Source of the DNA: JBNJEM01 sp051745935
Lineage (GTDB): Bacteria > Planctomycetota > Planctomycetia > Pirellulales > Pirellulaceae
Direction of reading: 5' to 3'
NCBI GenBank assembly: GCA_051745935.1
Contig: JBNJEM010000018.1
Span: forward strand, 1 to 29,811
DNA length: 29,811 nt
The position numbers and the translations under genes are program-made. The notes under the pieces are model-generated. The model ran no database searches and had not been told where the DNA came from. It was given only the letters and a program-made list of their open reading frames with translations. Shown here piece after piece: positions 23,702 through 29,811 of the stretch (position 1 is its first letter; each line of letters starts with the position of its first letter).

Positions 23702-25075
23702 AAAGGTCAATCGTTGATCAAGGCCGACCGAATTTCAAGACGCCATGCCTTGAGAACCGCGCTGGCCATGGGGACTAGCGGATACTTGCAGGCGATCGGC
23801 GTGGCCAAAGGGACGAAACCGCGGACGCGGGGATTCCGGTTATCCGAACAGGGTTGCGGCCGCGCGACGGGATACGCGGAAGCCAATAAAATCGTGACCC
23901 ACGGCCAGCGCACTCATGTTGCCTGGCTGGACTCGCCGCCCGACGGTTTTCGGGTCCGAGTGCGAACGCTCGATCACGGAAGCGGCGAGTGGTCGCCGGC
24001 GTACACCATTGGCCAATCGCACGACAACCACGGCGGCCCGGCGCTCACGATCGACCGTGACGGTTTTTTGCACATCGCCTACTATCCGCATCACCACGCC
24101 ATGCGCTATCGCAAGTCGAAGCGGCCGGGAGACGGATCCGAGTGGGGACCGGAACTCACGTTCGGCCAACGTTTGACCTATCCCACTCTGGTGTGCGGAC
24201 AAGACAACACGCTGTATCTCACCGCTCGCCGCAGCTTTTCGGATCGCCCCTGGCGGGTTGAGCTATGGAAGCGGCCGGGCGGCAAGGAAACATGGCGGGG
24301 CGGTCAAGCACTTCTCGCGTCGCGTTATCCCGGCTACGCCCATTTTCAGGAATCGTTGGCCTGGGGCCGCGACCACCGGACATTGCACTTATGCTGCCGC
24401 TTTCACGAAAAGACGGACGACAAAGGATATGGTCGCTTGCAGGCGGTGGCCTATTTGGTGAGCCCCGATGCCGGGCGTTCCTGGCGACGCAGTGACGGGG
24501 TCGAGGTATCCCTGCCGGCTACCGCCGATTCGGCCGAAATCCTGGCCAGCGGGGGCGTCGATCACGCGCGAGTCCTGCGGGCGGGGGCCATGGCCGTCGA
24601 TCCCAGCGGCCGACCTCACCTGGTCTACAGCGTGCAGGAAGAGGGGCACTCGCAACTGCTGGTCGCGTCCCCTCGCGGAGACGGGAACTGGCATCGGATT
24701 GACCTGACAAAGTTCTTGCCAGACCAATGGTCCTCCTGGAATCTAATGGCGCCCGCCGGAATCACGTTCACCGCGGGCGGTGACATGGTCGTGACGGCAC
24801 AAATTCAAATACCGCGGGAAGGCGAATCGAGCTGGGGGAATCCCACGAATGAAGTGGTCGCGTTTCGGTCCCAGGGCGGACGTGACAAGTTCTCGTGCTC
24901 GCTGATCAGTGAACTCGACCGCGAGCAGTCCCATTGGCTGCCGAACATCGAACGGGCGACCGGCCATCACCCGGTCCCCCGGGATCCCGGCATCATCTAC
25001 ACGGCCGGGCGGCCTGGCGCGAAAAACACCGAACGGTTGTCGAACCAGGTGTTTTTTGCCGTGGCTCAAGCGTGA
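23699..25075 (+). CDS. Tat-exported BNR_4-type repeat protein
   Basis: The 458-aa protein starts with a twin-arginine signal (SRRHAL followed by a moderately hydrophobic stretch, residues 12-32), so it is probably exported folded. The body is a BNR-repeat-like beta-propeller; the stretch HDNHGGPALTIDRDGFLHIAYYPHHH, then TYPTLVCGQDNTLYLTARRS, is typical of the BNR_4 family common in planctomycetes, often near sulfatases or polysaccharide lyases. Its activity is unknown. The ATG at 23699 has GGAGGGAAAGG upstream inside a tandem repeat. No sulfatase is next to it in this window. Confidence 0.85.
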   Translation: MKGQSLIKADRISRRHALRTALAMGTSGYLQAIGVAKGTKPRTRGFRLSEQGCGRATGYAEANKIVTHGQRTHVAWLDSPPDGFRVRVRTLDHGSGEWSPAYTIGQSHDNHGGPALTIDRDGFLHIAYYPHHHAMRYRKSKRPGDGSEWGPELTFGQRLTYPTLVCGQDNTLYLTARRSFSDRPWRVELWKRPGGKETWRGGQALLASRYPGYAHFQESLAWGRDHRTLHLCCRFHEKTDDKGYGRLQAVAYLVSPDAGRSWRRSDGVEVSLPATADSAEILASGGVDHARVLRAGAMAVDPSGRPHLVYSVQEEGHSQLLVASPRGDGNWHRIDLTKFLPDQWSSWNLMAPAGITFTAGGDMVVTAQIQIPREGESSWGNPTNEVVAFRSQGGRDKFSCSLISELDREQSHWLPNIERATGHHPVPRDPGIIYTAGRPGAKNTERLSNQVFFAVAQA

Positions 25076-25188
25076 ACAGCAACGGCGATTTCCGAGATGG
25101 ACGACCATGCCGGCCTCGCCCAGTGGCCCGACGCCCGGTGTGCCATCGTCGAGTGAGGCGTGCGACTATTTCGGCTAGAATAGCTTCA

Positions 25189-25290
25189 TATACCGGTCGC
25201 GGATGACTTTCTCCGCCGCGAGTCCGACCAAAACGGGAGGAGGGCTTGCGTCGGGCAGCTTTCCACCCGGAAAAATGCAACCGCCTGAAA
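25189..25290 (+). repeat. ~100-bp dispersed repeat, copy 5
   Basis: It runs from TATACCGGTCGCGGATGA to CCGCCTGAAA and lies just after the BNR-protein gene. Confidence 0.9.
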
Positions 25291-25449
25291 AACAGTAACA
25301 CGACTTTCCGAGACGCGAGGTCTACCGTGGCACGACGTTCCAAGTTGTAAAAAGCACGCAAGAAGTAGGAAGGAAGATTATTGTACATAAACGATCAATT
25401 GGTTATTATGCCCCGGCCGCCGCCCTGGCGATTCTCTGTTTAACCTGGT

Positions 25450-25815
25450 GTGAGTACAGTCTTTTACGTTCCGCTGTCGGTCTCGGCACGTGCGTACGGT
25501 TGGAAGAGATCTCGGTACGACGAATATGGGCAACCAATGCTTGTCGATCCAATCATTGCGGCTGCAGGTCTAGCTGAACTCTCGCGACAGGAGAGCCAGC
25601 GGTTGTGCCAACAGCTGGCTCTCGTAGGGGTGGTCCCGTTCGCACTGTTCAGTATCTGCTACCTCATTTTCCTGGCGACTTTTTTCCGCAACCCTGTGAG
25701 GCGGCAACAGACGAACGCGCGGGCTGTGGTGGCGCTGTTTGTGCTGTGGATAACGATCGGCGGTATGCTGCTTGTGCCCGCTCTGCCGTTTCTGCCGGCA
25801 GCCTTAGGCTTCTGA
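25450..25815 (+). CDS. Small membrane protein, possibly frameshifted at its start
   Basis: The 121-aa frame from a GTG has two hydrophobic segments: about residues 58-78 (LVGVVPFALFSICYLIFLATFF) and about 92-115 (VVALFVLWITIGGMLLVPALP). I recognise no family. An in-frame ATG at 25537 is an alternative start. Just upstream, in another frame, KRSIGYYAPAAALAILCLTWC reads like an N-terminal membrane helix and could be the original beginning, joined by a frameshift near 25515; this is inference. No good ribosome binding site is seen before the GTG. Confidence 0.45.
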   Translation: MSTVFYVPLSVSARAYGWKRSRYDEYGQPMLVDPIIAAAGLAELSRQESQRLCQQLALVGVVPFALFSICYLIFLATFFRNPVRRQQTNARAVVALFVLWITIGGMLLVPALPFLPAALGF

Positions 25816-26417
25816 CGGTCATACCTTGCGTCTCATCCGACAGTCCCCAGTTATCTGACGATGTCTTGCATTGCCTGCCGGGGTTTTTTCCACCGGCTGC
25901 GGAGCTTAGCATCATTGATGCCTTTCGGGTCGATGTAGGTCTAGAGGCAGTAGCCCAGACCCTCGTAGGAACAGCAAAGCAGACTAAAGGCCACCGCTGC
26001 AGGGGATCACCTTGCAGCCATCAACCGCCGGAGATTAAAATTCCTATCAGTCAGTCAGTCAGTTATCAGTGTTTGACAGAAAAGTCACGGCCAAATACAC
26101 TAGAGCGTAACGTGTTACTGGAGCGGCCGCATGCCTTGAACGCCGAGCAGATGCTTTTGTGGCGTCACAAGGCTCGCCCACCGATTCAACCTGCCTAGTT
26201 TTCCATCTTCCCTCACTTTCTTGCTGGAACACCACCTGAAAACGAAGATCGGATCTATGTCCGGAAGATGGCGGCTGCTCTAATTTCGCTCCTCGTTGAC
26301 GGCCCGGCGGCTCTCCTCGTTCAGAGGGGGGGCGGGGCGCATCCAGCGCTCGGCCTTTGCCACCGGTTCGCCGACAGCGTCGGGGTTCATCTTTACATGG
26401 TTAAGGAGACAGAGACG
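25816..26417. other. Noncoding leader before the DUF1559 gene
   Basis: It holds a four-fold TCAG microsatellite at 26047-26063. The final stretch includes the ribosome binding site AAGGAG (26403-26408). A frame is open upstream of the DUF1559 start, but its residues are not pilin-like. The promoter should lie here. Confidence 0.45.
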
Positions 26418-27443
26418 ATGCGGAGAAAAGGCTTTACTTTGGTTGAGCTGTTGGTGGTCATCGCCATCATCGGCATTTTGGTTGCGCTGTTGCTGCCCGC
26501 CGTCCAGGCCGCGCGCGAAGCGGCCCGACGCACGCAGTGCTCGAACAACATAAAGCAGCTCGGTCTCGCGCTGCACAACTTCCACGACACCAACAACGCG
26601 CTGCCCCCGCGACACGGCACGCAAAAAGACCGCAATCGGGGTGAGCGCTGGAGCGCGTACATCCACCTCCTGCCGTTCATGGAAGGCGGCCCCATCTACG
26701 ATCGCGTGATCAGTGAGAACCGCGTGCCCTGGGACGGGCTGTACAACAATCTTCGCGAGCCGGACAGCCTGAATTGCCCGTCGAACCCGGATTCGCGTCC
26801 GCTCGATCGCGGGCAGGTCAGCTATGGCTTCTGCGCGGGTGACAGCTTCAATACGGCGCGGCGCGACGTCCGCGGCGTCTTCGGCGCCAACGCCAGTAAT
26901 AACAGCGGCGGCCAATACGACAAGGGCGGCGACGGCGTGAAATTCAAGATGAGCTTCGGCTCCATTCCGGACGGTCTGAGCAATACGATCTTCATGGCCG
27001 AAATCGCCCACTCGGCCGGGGACCGCGACATCCATCGCGCGGCACGCGATTCGACCTCGGTCCCGAGTGTCTGCAAGTCGCTCTATAACCCGCAGACGAA
27101 GCAGTATCCCAACCAGGCCGACGGCCGTGACCGCGGTAGCCGCTGGGCCGATGGAGCTCACTATTTCCAAGGCTTCCAAACGATCATCCCGCCGAACGGT
27201 CCGCAGTGCATGGCCGCCGATCACTGGCACGACGTCGAACAGAAGATGCTGGCCACGCAAAGCTATCATCCGGGCGGTGTCAATGCCCTCTTGGGCGACG
27301 GTTCGGTCCACTTCATGTCCGAGACGATCGACGCGGGGGACCAGAACGCCGACGCCGCTGGTATCAGTAGCGGCCCGAGCCCGTACGGCGTCTGGGGCGC
27401 CCTTGGTACCAAATCCGGCAGCGAAAGCATTAGCGATTTTTAA
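26418..27443 (+). CDS. DUF1559 prepilin-like protein
   Basis: The 341-aa protein starts MRRKGFTLVELLVVIAIIG, a type IV prepilin leader cut after glycine by a prepilin peptidase with E at position +5, followed by the hydrophobic helix and AAREAARRTQC. The rest is the DUF1559 (SBP_bac_10-like) domain, a large planctomycete-expanded family with HNFHDTNNALPP near the start and the C-terminal HPGGVNALLGDGSVHF motif. It is probably a pseudopilin-like surface or periplasmic protein of unknown role. The ATG at 26418 is chosen because it gives the leader and has AAGGAG nine bases before. It sits upstream of a small lipoprotein gene, as often seen. Confidence 0.95.
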   Translation: MRRKGFTLVELLVVIAIIGILVALLLPAVQAAREAARRTQCSNNIKQLGLALHNFHDTNNALPPRHGTQKDRNRGERWSAYIHLLPFMEGGPIYDRVISENRVPWDGLYNNLREPDSLNCPSNPDSRPLDRGQVSYGFCAGDSFNTARRDVRGVFGANASNNSGGQYDKGGDGVKFKMSFGSIPDGLSNTIFMAEIAHSAGDRDIHRAARDSTSVPSVCKSLYNPQTKQYPNQADGRDRGSRWADGAHYFQGFQTIIPPNGPQCMAADHWHDVEQKMLATQSYHPGGVNALLGDGSVHFMSETIDAGDQNADAAGISSGPSPYGVWGALGTKSGSESISDF

Positions 27444-27485
27444 GTCGTTGCCCTGCGCGGCAGTCGGTTCATGAAACCTCGATAT

Positions 27486-27513
27486 CGCCCCTCCGCTCCG
27501 GGGGGGGCGGTTT
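27486..27513 (+). terminator. Possible weak terminator after the DUF1559 gene
   Basis: CGCCCC and GGGGCG form a short stem followed by a brief T-rich run (GTTTCTC). It may reduce read-through into the next gene rather than stop it. Confidence 0.4.
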
Positions 27514-27548
27514 CTCATTGAAATGTCAAAGGAACGTTGAGGCGAAAA

Positions 27549-27998
27549 ATGAAGCACATTGCGGCTACCATCCTGCTACTCCTGGCGGCTTGTGTATTTG
27601 TCGGATGCAACGACGCCAATTCCGACCATCCGGCCACCTACCCCACGTCGGTGAAGATTACCATGGGCGGTGAGCCGGTCGAAGGCGCGACCGTCACGCT
27701 TGACTCGGTCGATCCCGAGAACGACTACAGCCCTTATGGGCAAACCGATAGTAACGGCGTTGCTGAGCTATCGACCTTCGATTCCGGTGATGGCGTCGTA
27801 CCCGGCGAATACTATGTCGCCGTCCGCAAGATCGAATCGATCACGGAACCCGACCCGTCGGAGGAAGACCCCAACGGCGTCAAAGTCGTCGAGGAACGCC
27901 GTATCGTCCCACGGAAGTACGAGGTGTTCGACAACGGTCTGGAGATTACCGTGAGGGAATCCGGGTCGAACGACTTTGAGTTCGACGTGGCGGAATAA
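27549..27998 (+). CDS. Lipoprotein with carboxypeptidase-regulatory-like domain
   Basis: The 149-aa protein has a lipoprotein signal ending VFVGC (cleavage before Cys), then a compact beta-rich domain: VKITMGGEPVEGATVTLDSV, a turn, GQTDSNGVAELSTF, GVVPGEYYVAVRKI. This repeats the typical 'G-x-P-x-x-G-A-x-V' and 'T-D-x-x-G' pattern of transthyretin-like carboxypeptidase-regulatory domains. Planctomycetes often place such a gene right after a DUF1559 gene, which suggests a joint role at the cell envelope. The ATG at 27549 has GAGG seven bases upstream; an in-frame TTG at 27537 is less likely. A terminator follows. Confidence 0.88.
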   Translation: MKHIAATILLLLAACVFVGCNDANSDHPATYPTSVKITMGGEPVEGATVTLDSVDPENDYSPYGQTDSNGVAELSTFDSGDGVVPGEYYVAVRKIESITEPDPSEEDPNGVKVVEERRIVPRKYEVFDNGLEITVRESGSNDFEFDVAE

Positions 27999-28024
27999 CT
28001 GCCACCGCAACGAGATACGAGGCT

Positions 28025-28065
28025 AAGCCGATCGAGGGTGCCCAGCGCCGCCGATCGGCTTTTCC
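28025..28065 (+). terminator. Rho-independent terminator
   Basis: AAGCCGATCG and CGATCGGCTT form a perfect 10-bp stem around a 17-base loop, followed by TTTCCC. It ends the DUF1559/lipoprotein unit. Confidence 0.85.
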
Positions 28066-28325
28066 CATTCTTTGGCCGCCGTCATCTTGTACGGCTCGTC
28101 ACGCCGGGGGCCAGCTGCGTCGTTTCCTCTGCGTGAACCCTTTCGCTACTCATCGATCTCTGCAAACAGCAGGCGGTTTGCAGCGTTTGTGGAAGAGACT
28201 CAAGGAAGAGACTCAAGACACCCAAGAACTCCGAAGAGCGTTCCGAGACGCTCGATAATGCCCACAGTTGGTGGGGGGCTGCAGCGAAGATTCGACTCCG
28301 ATCCGCGTCGCGCTCGAGCCGCTCT

Positions 28326-28520
28326 GTGTCGTCGCGGGCGGGTACGGGTATAACCGAAAGGTTCGCAGCCAGTACTGCGGCAAAGGTTTTGTGTCTTCTC
28401 GAGGGGGAACTGAGAGGAATTGTCCTAATGTCTGGGGGGCTCGATCTTTGCAAATCAGCCAATGCAAACGGCAAGAAACCCAATCGCGCCGGTCGCACCA
28501 AACGAACGAAGGCAAAGTAA
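28326..28520 (+). CDS. Possible small upstream ORF (64 aa)
   Basis: A GTG-initiated frame ends in TAA that overlaps the next gene's ATG (TAATG), a usual sign of coupling. The last 30 residues, from an internal ATG with GAGG upstream, are rich in lysine and arginine. I recognise no family, and the 5' part may be chance. Confidence 0.3.
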   Translation: MSSRAGTGITERFAASTAAKVLCLLEGELRGIVLMSGGLDLCKSANANGKKPNRAGRTKRTKAK

Positions 28521-29251
28521 TGTCTGACGATGACTCAACCAAACATGATGCGCCCGGCGATTTCACGCCACCGAAAGAGACCATCGGTGATAAGGCACAC
28601 GCATTGGCACGGGCCGGGCTTGCGGCAGTTCCGTTTGTTGGAGGTTCCGCTGCTGAAATCTTCCAACTTGTCATCGCCCCGCCTCTCAAGAGAAGGCAAC
28701 AGGCGTGGATGGAATCTGTTTCCGAAGGACTGGGAAGACTGGAGGAAGAACAACAATGTGTCATTGAAGACTTGAAGGACAACGACGCCTTCATTGACAC
28801 GGTGCTTCAAGCGTCCCAAGCCGCAGTGCGGACGGCACACGATGAAAAGCGGGAAGCCCTGCGAAATGCCGTCTTGAATGCAGCGGCCCCAAATCCACCC
28901 GACGAGTCAAAGCAGCAGGTCTTCATCAGCTTGGTCGATCAGTTCACCGTTTGGCATCTTCGAATTCTTACCTTCTTCGCAAATCCAAATCAGTGGTTTG
29001 CGGACAACGGCAAGGAACATCCCCGGTGGTCCATTGGTGGAAGCCTGTCGCAACTGCTTGTGACTGCGTACCCCGAACTTCAAGATCAGAGGGACTTCTA
29101 CGACGTGGTTGGCAAAGAGCTGCACCAGCGGGGGCTGTTCAGTACGGATGGCTTTCACGCCATGATGAGCGGGCAAGGCGCGATGGCAAAACGTACCACA
29201 AGTCTCGGTGACGAGTTCCTACACTTCATTACTGCGCCCCGACTCGACTGA
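28520..29251 (+). CDS. Unrecognised 243-aa protein beside an HsdM remnant
   Basis: I do not recognise a named family. From the start at 28520 the product has a short polar N-terminus, a hydrophobic stretch (about 34-60, LARAGLAAVPFVGGSAAEIFQLVIAPPL) that might enter the membrane, a long charged helical segment predicted to be coiled-coil (about 65-130, with GLGRLEEEQQCVIEDLKDND), and a C-terminal alpha-beta part. GAAGG stands eight to ten bases before the ATG, and the start is preferred over an in-frame ATG at 28268 whose first 84 residues are not protein-like. It ends eight bases before an HsdM fragment, so it may belong to a restriction or defence locus (inference). Confidence 0.65.
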   Translation: MSDDDSTKHDAPGDFTPPKETIGDKAHALARAGLAAVPFVGGSAAEIFQLVIAPPLKRRQQAWMESVSEGLGRLEEEQQCVIEDLKDNDAFIDTVLQASQAAVRTAHDEKREALRNAVLNAAAPNPPDESKQQVFISLVDQFTVWHLRILTFFANPNQWFADNGKEHPRWSIGGSLSQLLVTAYPELQDQRDFYDVVGKELHQRGLFSTDGFHAMMSGQGAMAKRTTSLGDEFLHFITAPRLD

Positions 29252-29259
29252 TTGAGCAA

Positions 29260-29397
29260 ATGGCAAACGATACCAAAAAGATAGTCGATAAAGCCTGGAA
29301 CTTCGCCCACGTACTGCGGGACGATGATTTGAGTTACATGGCCTACACGGAACAGATCACCTTCCTCCTATCAGTCGGTGCCGAGCGTGCCGAATAG
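29260..29397 (+). pseudogene. hsdM: Type I restriction methylase HsdM, N-terminal remnant
   Basis: The 45 codons read MANDTKKIVDKAWNFAHVLRDD and then YTEQITFLL, the conserved N-terminal helical segment of type I methyltransferase subunits (about 500 aa normally). The frame then runs SVGAERAE and stops, where homologues have F-K-MADE; a small deletion is likely there. No catalytic motif (NPPF or the AdoMet loop) remains, and no HsdS or HsdR is in the window. Start: ATG eight bases after the 243-aa gene. It is a remnant of a lost restriction-modification system. Confidence 0.8.
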
Positions 29398-29811
29398 AAG
29401 ACTTGGCGGCGACGGCTCAGTGGTTGGAAGGAACTCAGTCTTTGCGCCATCGGTCCAAAGCTTGATGCTTTCGTCACTGGCAAGGTGGTTTAGGTAAACG
29501 TCGAAATGATAGGGGCCCGTGCTTTCGATCCATGCGTAGCTTGCCCTCTGACGAGATCCGACTCGCCGCTAACACCCGGAGCGAAAAAGGGAAGTAGTAT
29601 GGACCGATAAAAATTCGTTGCTGAGCCGATCGTGTTTTTATCCCGTTTTTGTTCCGCCAGCAGGAGCCGGAATTGGCGCGGCCGTCTGCGTCTTTCTTCA
29701 TCCGTGGGTCCGTCTGCCATCCGTGGGCCTATGATGATATGCGACGCAACCGGAACTGGCGCGGACCGTTGGCCCGCGAACGAGGGGCTTAATCTCCTAG
29801 CCCTCCGTCCG
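29398..29811. other. Noncoding stretch with short repeats to the window end
   Basis: I recognise no gene after the HsdM remnant. It contains the 42-bp inverted copy of the 14451 repeat (29694-29735) and a direct repeat around GGCGCGG (near 29668 and 29751). Frames on both strands are short. Confidence 0.5.
29694..29735 (-). repeat. 43-bp dispersed repeat, minus copy
   Basis: It is the reverse complement of 14451-14493 with one mismatch and a one-base gap. Confidence 0.85.

Overview
The window looks like chromosomal DNA from a GC-rich bacterium of the phylum Planctomycetota. The main reasons are a DUF1559 prepilin-like gene followed by a small lipoprotein with a carboxypeptidase-regulatory-like fold, a Y1/RAYT-type transposase of the form common in planctomycetes, a BNR_4-type Tat-exported protein, planctomycete-style leucine-rich repeats, a formylglycine-generating-enzyme remnant, and long intergenic stretches full of short dispersed repeats. 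Coding density is low and many genes are broken, so much of the window is accessory or decaying DNA between conserved housekeeping islands. I saw no tRNA, rRNA or CRISPR.

Layout. Positions 111-3299 hold a family 4 uracil-DNA glycosylase (minus), divergent from the GTPase Der (plus), and then a lipoprotein. Positions 3341-5520 hold a tandem pair of a roughly 100-bp dispersed repeat, a wrecked IS66 transposase carrying a nested 253-bp MITE-like element, and repeat-bearing noncoding DNA. A macro-domain gene is at 5994-6485. Positions 6929-10140 form a RAYT locus: an inverted repeat copy and hairpins upstream, a transposase with an internal 189-bp minisatellite, and a dense array of a 22-bp repeat downstream. 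The array runs into a truncated, frameshifted multicopper oxidase. Two small membrane-protein genes and a coupled 31-codon ORF lie at 11023-12507, then a formylglycine-generating-enzyme scrap fused to a leucine-rich-repeat gene (13025-14199).

Positions 15418-20537 hold the best-preserved operon, all on the minus strand: sensor histidine kinase, receiver-TPR response regulator, two TrkA-type RCK proteins and TrkH. Its last three gene junctions overlap or abut, so K+ uptake appears to be co-expressed with a dedicated phosphorelay. RtcB RNA ligase and archease follow (21350-23266, plus strand), forming an RNA repair/splicing pair. Next come a 145-bp inverted-repeat element, the Tat-exported BNR protein, a small membrane ORF, the DUF1559/lipoprotein pair with a clear terminator, an unrecognised 243-aa gene, and a 45-codon remnant of a type I restriction methylase (HsdM).

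The most striking signals not explained by ordinary genes are five same-strand copies of the ~100-bp repeat, the MITE whose removal restores the IS66 reading frame exactly, the RAYT locus with its repeat array, and the kinase/receiver-TPR/Trk operon. All family assignments come from reading motifs by eye; no database search was run.
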